The notes under the pieces are model-generated. The model was given only the letters and a program-made list of their open reading frames with translations. It was not told the DNA's origin and ran no database searches. A DNA stretch of 64,000 nucleotides from Periplaneta americana (Eukaryota > Arthropoda > Insecta > Blattodea > Blattidae). The stretch is from the NCBI RefSeq assembly GCF_040183065.1, contig NW_027185566.1, forward strand, positions 884,501-948,500. Reading direction: 5' to 3'. A program made the translations under genes and the position numbers. Below are positions 8,601 to 17,681 of this stretch, in pieces (position 1 is the stretch's first letter; each line of letters starts with the position of its first letter).

Positions 8601-10082
8601 ATGAGCGAGAAAGATGAAAGAATTGCCAAACTACAAGAACTAAGAGCATTGGGAGTTGACCCCTTCCCTGCCACTTACCATCCTAAAAATTTGATCCATA
8701 GTCTCAAAGAAAAATTTAAACAACAAGAAGAACCCTACCCTAGCAATATTGCAGGCAGGGTTATGCTTAAAAGGCTTTTTGGAAAAGCCTTATTCATGAC
8801 AATTGAAGATGAATCTGGGGAAATACAAATTTACGCCCAAGAACAAGAGTTGGGAACTCGCTACCATATTCTAAAAAAACTCATAGATTTAGGGGATATT
8901 GTTGGTGTTGTTGGTACATTGTTCAAAACCCAAAAAGGTGAAACGACTATACTGGTTAAAGATTTTACGGTACTCGCCAAGGCACTCAACCCTTTCCCTG
9001 ATAAATTTCACGGGATCACCGATGTGGAAACTCGGTATCGTCACCGATATGCAGATATGATTGTTAACAAAAAAGTTCGAGAGGATTTTATCCTCCGCTC
9101 TAAAGCCGTGCAGATTATCCGAGATACTCTTTACTCTTTGGATTATCTTGAAGTAGAAACGCCTATCCTTCAACCTATTCCGGGAGGGGCCAATGCCAAA
9201 CCTTTTGTTACTTACCACAACGCACTAGATATGACTTTATATTTGAGAATTGCCACCGAACTCCATCTAAAACGAGTCATTACGGGCGGAATTCCAAGAG
9301 TATTTGAACTAGGGCGGCTCTTTAGAAACGAAGGAATTTCTCACAAACATAATCCAGAATTTACCTCTATAGAACTTTATGAGGCTTATGGTGATAATAG
9401 TTCTATGATGGAAATAACAGAAAAATTACTAACCACCGTTCTATTAGGCACAAAAGGAAGTCTTAAAATTACCTATCAAGGAAAAGACTTAGATTTCACC
9501 CCTCCTTTTAGAAGGCTCCGTATGTTAGACTCCCTCAAAGAAATCGCTGGGATAGACACTCAAATATTCACCAACTATGAAACACTAAAAACAGAAGCAA
9601 TAAAAAAAGGGATCCCTGCCGAAAAAATTAAAGCAAAAACTTATTTTACACTAGTATACCAGATATTTGAGGAACTGGTAGAAGAGAACTTGGTTGGACC
9701 GGTCTTTATTACGGATCACCCACACGAAACTAGCCCTCTGGCCAAACAAAAAGCGGATCACCCCGATCTTGCCGATCGCTTTGAGCTATTTATAGATGGG
9801 AAAGAGTTTGCCAACGCTTTCTCAGAACAAAACGACCCTTGTGTGCAAAAACAACAATTTTTGGAACAAGTCAAGGCAAAAGAGAGTGGAGATGATGAGG
9901 CTATGTTCTATGATGAAGATTATATTAACTGCCTAGAATATGGGATGCCTCCTACTGGTGGTTTAGGTATTGGTATTGACCGACTGTGTATGTTGCTCAT
10001 CGACACCCCAAGTATCCGAGATACTCTCATCTTTCCACATATGAGACCAGAACATGGAAGAAAAAGCCAGTCCGAAGAGTAA
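8601..10082 (+). CDS. lysS: Lysyl-tRNA synthetase, class II
   Basis: Charges tRNA-Lys with lysine. 493 residues. The N-terminal OB-fold anticodon-binding domain includes IAGRVMLKRLFGKALFMTI. The class II catalytic core has motif 1 around DTLYSLDYLEVETPILQPIPGG, motif 2 (RVFELGRLFRNEGISHKHNPEF) and motif 3 (PPTGGLGIGIDRL). The N-terminal helix is shorter than in E. coli. Borrelia and Treponema are known for an unrelated class I LysRS, so this class II enzyme is informative for lineage. The comEC reading frame overlaps its 3' end by 29 bases. Confidence 0.96.
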   Translation: MSEKDERIAKLQELRALGVDPFPATYHPKNLIHSLKEKFKQQEEPYPSNIAGRVMLKRLFGKALFMTIEDESGEIQIYAQEQELGTRYHILKKLIDLGDIVGVVGTLFKTQKGETTILVKDFTVLAKALNPFPDKFHGITDVETRYRHRYADMIVNKKVREDFILRSKAVQIIRDTLYSLDYLEVETPILQPIPGGANAKPFVTYHNALDMTLYLRIATELHLKRVITGGIPRVFELGRLFRNEGISHKHNPEFTSIELYEAYGDNSSMMEITEKLLTTVLLGTKGSLKITYQGKDLDFTPPFRRLRMLDSLKEIAGIDTQIFTNYETLKTEAIKKGIPAEKIKAKTYFTLVYQIFEELVEENLVGPVFITDHPHETSPLAKQKADHPDLADRFELFIDGKEFANAFSEQNDPCVQKQQFLEQVKAKESGDDEAMFYDEDYINCLEYGMPPTGGLGIGIDRLCMLLIDTPSIRDTLIFPHMRPEHGRKSQSEE

Positions 10083-11922
10083 GCTTTGGATTTATTCTTG
10101 GGGAATTTGTCTTACCTCCCCCATTTTTTCTTTTTTATGGGTTCAGCAGTTTGTTCCGTTTCCTCAAACTGTATTTTTTTGTTTTTCTTTATTAATTGCA
10201 CTCGGCATTCTTATTTTTCGCCGAACTTTATCAAAAAGTGTTCTCATTTTTCTAATTTATTTAGGAGGCTTGAGTACATTTTGGGGTTTATTAGCCCATC
10301 CACACCTACTCCCTCCGCAAACTCAAACACCACTCAAAATTGTGGGGATTCAGGAATCTAAAACACAAATTCGTTTTTCTTTGGAAGATCCACAAAAAAC
10401 CAAGATGTTAGGAATTTATTATAAACCCAGACATCCGTATCCACCATCTGGTTTTAATTACGCTGTCGGCACGATTCAACATATACGTGAAACTAAAACG
10501 CAACTTCAACTGACTTTACAGTTAGCACAATTTAAAATATTGGCTATCGTGCGTAAAAAAATACTCCCCCTGCCCAAAACAGAGTTAACTGTGGGGAAAA
10601 TAGTTCAAATTCAAACAGCAGAAAAAAAATATTTTAGAAAACTCAGCACACTCAAAAAACGAGATATTAAAAACCTTCAAAAAGGTATTTTATATACAGG
10701 TTATATTTCTCATATCGTACTGACTCCTCACCAAAAGCCACAAATATCAAAACATTTTTTACCAACTATCTATGCCAAAAATTTTCAAATAGGAGATTTT
10801 GTACAGGCTACTCCCAAAAAAGAGTGGAGAGAAATACAACCATTCAAGCGACCCTATTATTTATTTGCTCAAGGTTTTCAGTGGACAACTTCTATTCAGT
10901 CTCTCAAAAAGCTTCCATTACCCAATCGGCTCAATCCTCTAGAATACACGGCACAAAAACTTGTTTCTTTGTATAAAACCTCACAATATCCTAGTTTTTA
11001 CTGGTCCGTTCTTTTAGGTAAGAAACCATTAGACAAAGGAATTTATAAACTATTCCAAAAAAATGAATTAGTTCATCTCCTAGTAATTAGCGGTTCTCAT
11101 ATTGATATTATTATTTCTTTTTTTATGTTTGTACTTACGGCAATTTTTGCTATTTTACACGTATTAACTCAGCCCAACCAAACACTTACCTATTTGCGAG
11201 AGTCCCATTTTTTCTCGGTGAGAGGGAAATCTCTTCCTTTATTTATTACACTAACGACAATACTAATTTTTTATTTATTGCTCACGGGTTCTCAACAGGC
11301 TGGAGCTAGAGCCATCATCTCTTTTATTTTAGCAGGAATACTTTATCACTTAGGAATGAAAATATCCGTATTTGTTTTGTTAGGACTATCTATTGCTTTA
11401 TGTTTTCTATTTTACCCCGAATGGATCACTTATCCCGTTGGACTTTTATATTCTAGTACGGCTGTTTTAAGTTTATATTTATGTTTACCACTCATTTTTA
11501 GAATAAATCGACGAATTTCTTCCCCAGTAATCAAGATTCTCCTCTCTTCTATTCTAACATCCACTTTGGTCAGCTTATTTATTGCTCCTCTTTCTTTTTA
11601 TTTTTTTCATTATTATAATTTTATTTCCATTTTTACTAATATCCCCATGGGACTGTTATTTTTTGTTTTCATTTATGTAGCTAGTTTGGGATCCTTACTG
11701 GGGATGATCTATATTCCACTGGGTATGTCTGTTTTAAAGATATCTGATATCTGTATTACTGGGATGTTGGAATTTTTAAAAATAACTGAACACATCTCAA
11801 CTCTAAAAGTTTATATTCATACAAAAATCCAGCCCATAGCTCTTATTCTCTTTTATGTTGCAATAGTTATAAGTATTCAAACATTAAAAAAATATTTTCA
11901 TATCAAAGAAATACAAACTTAA
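10054..11922 (+). CDS. comEC: ComEC/Rec2-family DNA-uptake channel, lacking the metallo-beta-lactamase domain
   Basis: Polytopic membrane protein of 622 residues related to the channel that moves single-stranded DNA across the inner membrane in natural transformation. N-terminal transmembrane hairpin, then a soluble OB-like section (about 90-290), then the competence domain with LVHLLVISGSHIDIIISF and GSQQAGARAIISFILAG (equivalents of HLLAISGLH and RA), followed by about seven more membrane segments. It stops after the last one: the C-terminal MBL domain of long ComEC proteins is absent, as in some bacteria. The start at 10054 lies inside lysS without a clear Shine-Dalgarno, which suggests translational coupling. 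Its last four bases overlap the convergent helicase gene. Confidence 0.85.
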   Translation: MEEKASPKSKLWIYSWGICLTSPIFSFLWVQQFVPFPQTVFFCFSLLIALGILIFRRTLSKSVLIFLIYLGGLSTFWGLLAHPHLLPPQTQTPLKIVGIQESKTQIRFSLEDPQKTKMLGIYYKPRHPYPPSGFNYAVGTIQHIRETKTQLQLTLQLAQFKILAIVRKKILPLPKTELTVGKIVQIQTAEKKYFRKLSTLKKRDIKNLQKGILYTGYISHIVLTPHQKPQISKHFLPTIYAKNFQIGDFVQATPKKEWREIQPFKRPYYLFAQGFQWTTSIQSLKKLPLPNRLNPLEYTAQKLVSLYKTSQYPSFYWSVLLGKKPLDKGIYKLFQKNELVHLLVISGSHIDIIISFFMFVLTAIFAILHVLTQPNQTLTYLRESHFFSVRGKSLPLFITLTTILIFYLLLTGSQQAGARAIISFILAGILYHLGMKISVFVLLGLSIALCFLFYPEWITYPVGLLYSSTAVLSLYLCLPLIFRINRRISSPVIKILLSSILTSTLVSLFIAPLSFYFFHYYNFISIFTNIPMGLLFFVFIYVASLGSLLGMIYIPLGMSVLKISDICITGMLEFLKITEHISTLKVYIHTKIQPIALILFYVAIVISIQTLKKYFHIKEIQT

Positions 11923-13544
11923 TCCCAGTCTTCCACAAGATACTGATAACCTTGCTCCACTAAAAATAACTGGCGGTACTGTGAGAACTCTTCGTCTACT
12001 GTATCTTTAGAAACTACAGAATAAAAATATGCTGGAGCATCTTTAGGTCGTAAAATTCTGCCTAATCGTTGAGCTTCTTCTTGTCTAGAACCATAAGACC
12101 CGGAAACTTGAATCGCAACAGAGGCGTCGGGTAGATCCAAAGCCAAGTTAGCAACCTTAGAAAGAACCAAAACATCAATGACACCTGTTTTAAAATCTTG
12201 ATAGCTTTTTTCTCTCATTTTATTGGATACTTTACCCGTAATTAGGGGTAAGTGGAATCTTTTTGCAATACGATCTAACTGCTGTAAGTATTGACCTATA
12301 ATCAAGATTTTCTGCCCTTTATATTTCTTTAAAAGCTCCCCCACAACATCATCTTTTACAGGATTGTCTCCCGCTAATCTAGGTCTCTCTCTCTTAGTTG
12401 CATTGTAATAAGCTATTTTGTCTACTTTGGTAAGTTGAACTCGAGCTTCTATACAAATGCCATGAGCAATAAATTTCTTTTCTTCTAAATCTTTCCAAGG
12501 AACATCGTACTTCTTAGGTCCAATGAGTGCAAAAATTTCCTTTTCTTTTCCATCTTCTCTAACCAAAGTAGCCGTTAACCCCAATCTTCTAATGGACTGA
12601 ATTTCGGTTGTAATTTTAAAAACAGGGGCTGGGAGCATATGAACTTCGTCATAGATGATTAATCCCCACGGCTGTTCTAAAAATAATTTTAGGTGCTTGT
12701 AACCTTCTTTTTCAGAAAAATAGACTAATACTTGATAAGTTGCCAAGGTAATAGGCTTCAACTCCTTTTTATTACCAGAATATTCTCCTATCATTTCTTC
12801 CGATATATCTGTTTTAGCCAAAATTTCTCGTTTCCATTGAGTTAAAGAAGCGTGGTGAGGGACAACAATTAAGGTATAAGTTTGCTCCTGTTTTAAAACC
12901 TCCAAACCTACTACCGTCTTACCAGCTCCACAAGGTAACACCACAACTCCGTAGCCTGTTTTCCTAAAAATTTCTACTGCTTCTTTCTGATAGGGGCGTA
13001 AGTTCCACCCACCTTTATATCCCACAGGGGGTAGAGATTTTCCTTGTTGAAAAGAAGCACTATCTTTGACTGGAAAAGGGTTATCCATTTGGATTAAAAA
13101 TAGTTTCACACTCCCCCTGTCCATACGATGGATAAGAAATCCCTCTTGTAGTTCACTCACCAAAAACGGCTCTAATTTTCTGTTATTTTTTAAGATATGT
13201 CTGTCTTCTGGTTTAACTTTTAGAAGATAAAAGTTTTCATCATAATCTACCAGTTCTATTTTACCGTATTTATCATAGTAACTGGTAATATAAAAAATAA
13301 TATTTTGAGGAATATCAAAACGGCTATATTTTTTTAGATTATCAAGGATATGCTCTATGGGGACATTCAATGCCGCTGCAGTCCACAAAGAAAGAGCTGT
13401 AATTCTGTAAGTATGAAGATGTTCGGGAGATTTTTCTAAATGTGCAATAGTTGCTAAAAAATCTCGTTTTTCTTCGTATTGAGTATCATTGGTTTCCAAA
13501 AAAATGGAAAAATCGCTCTGAACAATCACTCTCAGCTCACTCAA
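11919..13544 (-). CDS. XPB/ERCC3-type DNA helicase
   Basis: SF2 helicase of 541 residues, related to eukaryotic XPB and its bacterial homologues. An N-terminal XPB-specific region (about 1-180) is followed by LRPYQKEAVEIF, Walker A LPCGAGKT (about 203-210), DEVH (about 297), the LGLTATLVREDGKE segment, and helicase domain 2 with VLVLSKVANLALDLPDA and EAQRLGRILRPK. The bacterial enzyme unwinds DNA in repair; its precise role is unclear. The start listed is TTG, overlapping the kinase gene upstream by 8 bases. A GTG at 13529 is an alternative, and neither has a strong Shine-Dalgarno. Convergent with comEC (4-base overlap). Confidence 0.88.
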   Translation of the reverse strand: MSELRVIVQSDFSIFLETNDTQYEEKRDFLATIAHLEKSPEHLHTYRITALSLWTAAALNVPIEHILDNLKKYSRFDIPQNIIFYITSYYDKYGKIELVDYDENFYLLKVKPEDRHILKNNRKLEPFLVSELQEGFLIHRMDRGSVKLFLIQMDNPFPVKDSASFQQGKSLPPVGYKGGWNLRPYQKEAVEIFRKTGYGVVVLPCGAGKTVVGLEVLKQEQTYTLIVVPHHASLTQWKREILAKTDISEEMIGEYSGNKKELKPITLATYQVLVYFSEKEGYKHLKLFLEQPWGLIIYDEVHMLPAPVFKITTEIQSIRRLGLTATLVREDGKEKEIFALIGPKKYDVPWKDLEEKKFIAHGICIEARVQLTKVDKIAYYNATKRERPRLAGDNPVKDDVVGELLKKYKGQKILIIGQYLQQLDRIAKRFHLPLITGKVSNKMREKSYQDFKTGVIDVLVLSKVANLALDLPDASVAIQVSGSYGSRQEEAQRLGRILRPKDAPAYFYSVVSKDTVDEEFSQYRQLFLVEQGYQYLVEDWD

Positions 13545-14394
13545 TACTCTGAACTATAGCGTGTTGTGTTCCAGACATAAGAATATGTAGAGTTGGCTCA
13601 AGACAAATTTCAATATTATGTTCTACAGCCATCTTTAGACTTTCATAAAGATAAGTCATCGCTCGGTTTACCGCATCTACAAAAGAAATACCAGCCATAA
13701 GATTTCCTAAAACGGCACTCGCAAAACTATCTCCAGTTCCATGAAACCAACCAGGAAATGCTGGCATAGAAACTTTATAAAATTGTTTGGTTACATTATC
13801 CAAACACAACACCGATATACTTTTGTAATCTTCACTCTTTACTCCCGTAATAGAGATATATCGAGGTCCGATAGCGGCCAGTTCCAGTAACATTTCTTTT
13901 CCTTCCTGTAAAGAGATAACTTCTTTGGGTTCTCGACCTAAAAGAAAACAAGCCTCCGTGACATTAGGAGAAATCGCATCCGACTTTGCAATCAATGTTT
14001 TCATAGCCTGAACTTGTTCTTCCCCAAATCCAGGATACAGCTTAGCTTCGTCTCCTAATACAGGATCTACATAGACCCATTCGGGATTAAATTCTCTAAT
14101 GTATTCTAGTGCAATTTCCACTTGATTATGATCTGCCAAATACCCTGAATAAAACGCATCAAAAGTAAATTGAGCTTCTTTCCAAGAGGGAATAAATCTT
14201 TTAAGCTCCTCGCCTAAATTCAAGAAAGTCGGCTGAGCATGAAAACCAAAGTGGCTAGATAAGAGGGCAGTGGGTAAAGGGCAAACTTGAATGTTAAGCA
14301 CAGACAAAACAGGAAACGCCGCCGTTAAGCTAGAACGACCATATCCACACATATCGTGCATAGCCATAACTTTAAAAGGTTTTTTTAGACTCAT
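13537..14394 (-). CDS. Pyridoxal/pyridoxamine kinase (PdxK/PdxY family)
   Basis: Ribokinase-fold kinase that phosphorylates B6 vitamers to make pyridoxal/pyridoxamine phosphate. 285 residues. It starts with HDMCGYGRSSLTAAFPVLS, typical of the pyridoxamine kinase group, followed by FDAFYSGYLAD, YVDPVLGDEAKLYPGF, the acidic patch and the anion-hole/catalytic FHGTGDSFASAVLGN with the catalytic Asp. The ATG has GGAGG four bases upstream. The XPB-like helicase starts within its last 8 bases, so the two are co-transcribed, with no obvious functional link. Divergent from rny. Confidence 0.87.
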   Translation of the reverse strand: MSLKKPFKVMAMHDMCGYGRSSLTAAFPVLSVLNIQVCPLPTALLSSHFGFHAQPTFLNLGEELKRFIPSWKEAQFTFDAFYSGYLADHNQVEIALEYIREFNPEWVYVDPVLGDEAKLYPGFGEEQVQAMKTLIAKSDAISPNVTEACFLLGREPKEVISLQEGKEMLLELAAIGPRYISITGVKSEDYKSISVLCLDNVTKQFYKVSMPAFPGWFHGTGDSFASAVLGNLMAGISFVDAVNRAMTYLYESLKMAVEHNIEICLEPTLHILMSGTQHAIVQSIE

Positions 14395-14487
14395 TCTGCC
14401 TCCAATTTACTGGTTATAAAATAACATAAACAAGTTCAAAAACCAAGCTTTAAACTCTCTGAAAGAACAATAAAAATAAGGACGAAT

Positions 14488-14515
14488 TTGTTTTTATTGG
14501 ATACTTTAGTATATT
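14488..14515 (+). promoter_or_regulatory. Putative promoter of rny
   Basis: TTGTTT (14488-14493), a 16-base spacer and TATATT (14510-14515) lie 46 bases before rny. A small inverted repeat, TATCC-N6-GGATA, sits between it and the AGGAGG Shine-Dalgarno. Plausible but not strong. Confidence 0.35.
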
Positions 14516-14561
14516 TAATAATCAGTATATCCGTGTATGGATACAAGTTACAGGAGGGGTT

Positions 14562-16097
14562 ATGAACCTAATAGTCTCCTCTTTGGTAATAGTTTTGATT
14601 GGTACCGTTATTGGTTTTGTCGCTCGTGGAATTTATGAGAAGAGAAATACAAATTCTCACTCTGGTAGGGCGAAAGAGTTATTAAAAGAAATTGATACAA
14701 GAGAACAAGACTTAAAAAACGAAAGAGCTCGTTTTGAAGAGAATAAAAAGAGAGAAATGGATGCAAGGGAGTCCGAAAAAACTGTTTTAGAAGAAACTAA
14801 AAAAAACCTCCACAGACAACAAGAACATCTTTTTAAACTTGAAAAAAATCTTGATGATAAAGTACTCAAACTAGACCAAAGAGAAAAACAAGTAGATCAT
14901 CTAGAAGATGATTTAAAACGCAAAAGTAAACATTTAGACGAAGAACGGAATGAAATTAGAGTCCAATTAGAGAGTATAGCACAGCTTTCTAAAGAAGAAG
15001 CAGCACGAATGCTTATGTCTCAACTGGAAACCAGTATGAACAAAGATATGGCTAACCTTGTTTCTAAAAAAGAAGAGGAAGCTCGAGATAGAGCCGATCA
15101 ACTCGCTAGAGATATCATACTCAACAATATCAGTAGATTGGCCACAGAGACTACCGCCGAAAGTGTTGTATCCAGCGTTGCTCTGCCTAATGACGAGATG
15201 AAAGGACGAATTATTGGTAGAGAAGGTCGAAATATCCGCTCTTTAGAAACAAAAACTGGAGTTGATGTAATTATTGACGATACGCCCGAAGCTATTATTG
15301 TTTCTAGCTTCGATCCCGTTCGTAGAGAGGTAGCCCGTTTAACCATTGAAAGGCTGATTAGTGATGGACGGATTCAACCTGCTAGAATTGAAGAAATTCA
15401 CGAAAAAGTGAAGGAAGAAATCAAAGAAATCATGAAACAAGAAGGAGAAAATGCCTGTTATAATTTAGGGATCCATAACATTCACCCTGAAATGAAAAAA
15501 TATCTCGGAAGAATGAAGTACAGAACAAGTTATGGTCAAAATCTTCTCCTCCATTCTATTGAAGTCGCCCAACTATCGGCTATGATTGCTGGAGATTTAG
15601 GATTAAATAGAGATCTTGCAAAACGTGGTGGATTACTCCACGATATTGGAAAAATTATTATGGATGACGATAGAGGTCATGTTATGGCGGGTGCTGATTT
15701 AGCAAAACAGCTGGGTGAATCTGATGAAGTCATTAACTGTATTATGGCTCATCACGAGGAAGTTCCGCATTCTACTCCTGAATCTTTGATTGTACGTATC
15801 GCTGATGCTATATCAGCAGCTAGACCAGGTGCTAGAAGGGATTCTTTTGAACGATATATTGAAAGACTGGAAAATTTGGAAAACATAGCTCTAGGATTTA
15901 AGGAAATTGAAAAAGCGTACGCTATTCAAGCTGGTAGGGAGCTTCGTGTTATTGTTAATAGCGGTGAAACTTCTGACACAGAGGCAAAACTTTTAGCTAG
16001 AAAGATTGCAGATCAAATAGAGTCCAATCTACGCTATCCAGGGCAAATTAGAGTGAGTGTCTTTAGAGAAACTCGTTTTATTGAATATGCCAAATAA
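14562..16097 (+). CDS. rny: Ribonuclease Y
   Basis: Membrane-anchored endoribonuclease that starts mRNA decay. 511 residues, the standard length. One N-terminal membrane helix (about 3-22) is followed by a long charged coiled coil (about 30-200), a KH domain with GRIIGREGRNIRSLE, and an HD domain with LLLHSIEVAQL, GGLLHDIGKI and MAHHEEVPH. It ends in YPGQIRVSVFRETRFIEYAK, the usual RNase Y terminus. The ATG is preceded by AGGAGG. A strong terminator begins 15 bases after its stop. Its likely helper RicT and the exonucleases PNPase and RNase J are also encoded in this window. Confidence 0.97.
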   Translation: MNLIVSSLVIVLIGTVIGFVARGIYEKRNTNSHSGRAKELLKEIDTREQDLKNERARFEENKKREMDARESEKTVLEETKKNLHRQQEHLFKLEKNLDDKVLKLDQREKQVDHLEDDLKRKSKHLDEERNEIRVQLESIAQLSKEEAARMLMSQLETSMNKDMANLVSKKEEEARDRADQLARDIILNNISRLATETTAESVVSSVALPNDEMKGRIIGREGRNIRSLETKTGVDVIIDDTPEAIIVSSFDPVRREVARLTIERLISDGRIQPARIEEIHEKVKEEIKEIMKQEGENACYNLGIHNIHPEMKKYLGRMKYRTSYGQNLLLHSIEVAQLSAMIAGDLGLNRDLAKRGGLLHDIGKIIMDDDRGHVMAGADLAKQLGESDEVINCIMAHHEEVPHSTPESLIVRIADAISAARPGARRDSFERYIERLENLENIALGFKEIEKAYAIQAGRELRVIVNSGETSDTEAKLLARKIADQIESNLRYPGQIRVSVFRETRFIEYAK

Positions 16098-17681
16098 TTA
16101 AAATTCTTTTATCTCTCGTAAAATCCATTTGCGAATTTGCGAGAGATTTTTTTTTGCCCATTTTATATAGATATCTCCTCGAAAATCCTTCCTTCTGTCT
16201 CTATAAAGATTTACTTTTATCAAACATTCTTCTAACATTTTCCGTTCTAAAAGTTCCAGTTGCTGTTCTTTTTCTTTCCAGTGTTCATAATTATTGATTT
16301 GTAACCAGCCTTCTATCCAAACGAGCAAGTCTTCCAGTTTTTGCTTTAATCTTGTAGGTTTCTTTTCCATTTCAGAAAATACTAAACTTCCATTCAAACT
16401 CTCTCCACTCCATATTTTTACATTGTCTATAGGTACAGATGGATCTTTTTGTAGACCTTCCACTGGAAAAATTTTGAAAAAATCTCCTATCCATCGAGTC
16501 AAATTTTGCAACATTCTATCCTGAGAAAATATATTGGACGGTTGTTGTAACCATTTTTTTAAAAAACTCCAAAATGGAAAAAGCCGATTAGAGTTGAATA
16601 TTTGCCGAGAATGATGAATAGTAGAAACAGCATGACTTAAAGGACGGTTTTGTAAGTCTTGACCTACCAATAAAATACGGCTCGCACCTAACTGATATAA
16701 AGCAGCCAGAGCAAATGAGGCAACAGAACCACCTGAAGGAAGTTTTTGACAAGAAGGTATCTCTTGAAAAAAATACTCTTTCCACGCCTCTATCATATTC
16801 CCAGAAAAAGAAAGTTGAACCTGAGAAAATAAAGCTCCAATTTTAAAATATTGCGTTATATCTCCTAGCAACACAATTTCTGTATGTTTTCGTGCATCCA
16901 ACATTAATACAAAAAAATCATAATAATTATCTATTTGTCCATCACAAGCAATAACAATATCAGGTACTATCCCTTCTATCAGTAATGTGGGGAGTATAGT
17001 ATCTACTGCTGCAATAGGCGTTTTCCCTTTTTGATTTTTTAAATAAGCTAAATTTTTTTGAACACTAAATCCAGCAGAAACAAGGATAACATCCCCAGTA
17101 ATTTTGTAATAGTTCCATTGGAGAGCAACATATTTTAAGTTACCTAGCATATTTCTTATCCACATAAGATTAAATTCCAATGTGGTTGCAAAATTCTGGA
17201 TTCCATAGGAAAAAAATTCTTGGAGTTTTTGTTTGACTTCTCTAAAAATTTCTGGAAAAGACTGGGTAATCACAAAATATTCTATAATCCTCATTTCATC
17301 CAAATGAATTGTGTGAGAGAAAAAAAGCTCAAAAAACTGTTCTAACTTGTTATTCTGCCCACCAATAACATACAAGCAGTGTGGATTCTCCCAATATTTT
17401 GGAAAGGATTGGAAGAAAAAATCTTGTTCTTGCTTTGAAGAAAAGACGCACAAAATAGTAAAATTTTCTTTAAAGATGCCTTGAAGTTTTTTGTACAAAC
17501 AATCGACATGATACCCCAAACCCACCCCTAAAATGATATTCCAACGGCTATAAGATTGTGTAATAAAGGTTTTTTGAATAAATCCATCAGCTTCTTTTTG
17601 TGGGTCTACTAGACTATGAAAAGGTTTATGATTATAACAAAGTGTATTCACACCTGATTTAGCTTTTAAAACAGTCCACAT
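16098..17681 (-). CDS. MptE/Maf-like protein (DUF115 family)
   Basis: 527 residues. The central part carries the DUF115/MptE-like pattern: VILVSAGFSVQKNLAYL, AVDTILPTLLIEGIVPDIVIACDGQ and SGGSVASFALAALYQLGASRILLVGQDL. Relatives include the motility-associated Maf proteins that transfer nonulosonic sugars to flagellin and archaeal 6-hydroxymethylpterin pyrophosphokinases; the exact substrate here is unknown. A GTG nine bases upstream is possible, but the ATG at 17681 overlaps the preceding gene's TAA (TAATG), which favours coupled translation. It is the last gene of the six-gene minus-strand chain. Its final codons lie over the rny terminator on the other strand. Confidence 0.72.
   Translation of the reverse strand: MWTVLKAKSGVNTLCYNHKPFHSLVDPQKEADGFIQKTFITQSYSRWNIILGVGLGYHVDCLYKKLQGIFKENFTILCVFSSKQEQDFFFQSFPKYWENPHCLYVIGGQNNKLEQFFELFFSHTIHLDEMRIIEYFVITQSFPEIFREVKQKLQEFFSYGIQNFATTLEFNLMWIRNMLGNLKYVALQWNYYKITGDVILVSAGFSVQKNLAYLKNQKGKTPIAAVDTILPTLLIEGIVPDIVIACDGQIDNYYDFFVLMLDARKHTEIVLLGDITQYFKIGALFSQVQLSFSGNMIEAWKEYFFQEIPSCQKLPSGGSVASFALAALYQLGASRILLVGQDLQNRPLSHAVSTIHHSRQIFNSNRLFPFWSFLKKWLQQPSNIFSQDRMLQNLTRWIGDFFKIFPVEGLQKDPSVPIDNVKIWSGESLNGSLVFSEMEKKPTRLKQKLEDLLVWIEGWLQINNYEHWKEKEQQLELLERKMLEECLIKVNLYRDRRKDFRGDIYIKWAKKNLSQIRKWILREIKEF
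16112..16155 (+). terminator. Strong terminator of rny, inside the 3' end of the convergent gene
   Basis: TCTCTCGTAAA (16112-16122) pairs with TTTGCGAGAGA (16136-16146), 11 base pairs with one G-U, a 13-base loop, then nine Ts (16147-16155). It lies within the last codons of the MptE/Maf-like gene on the minus strand, so the same bases encode the protein's C-terminal Lys-rich segment and terminate the opposing transcript. Confidence 0.88.
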
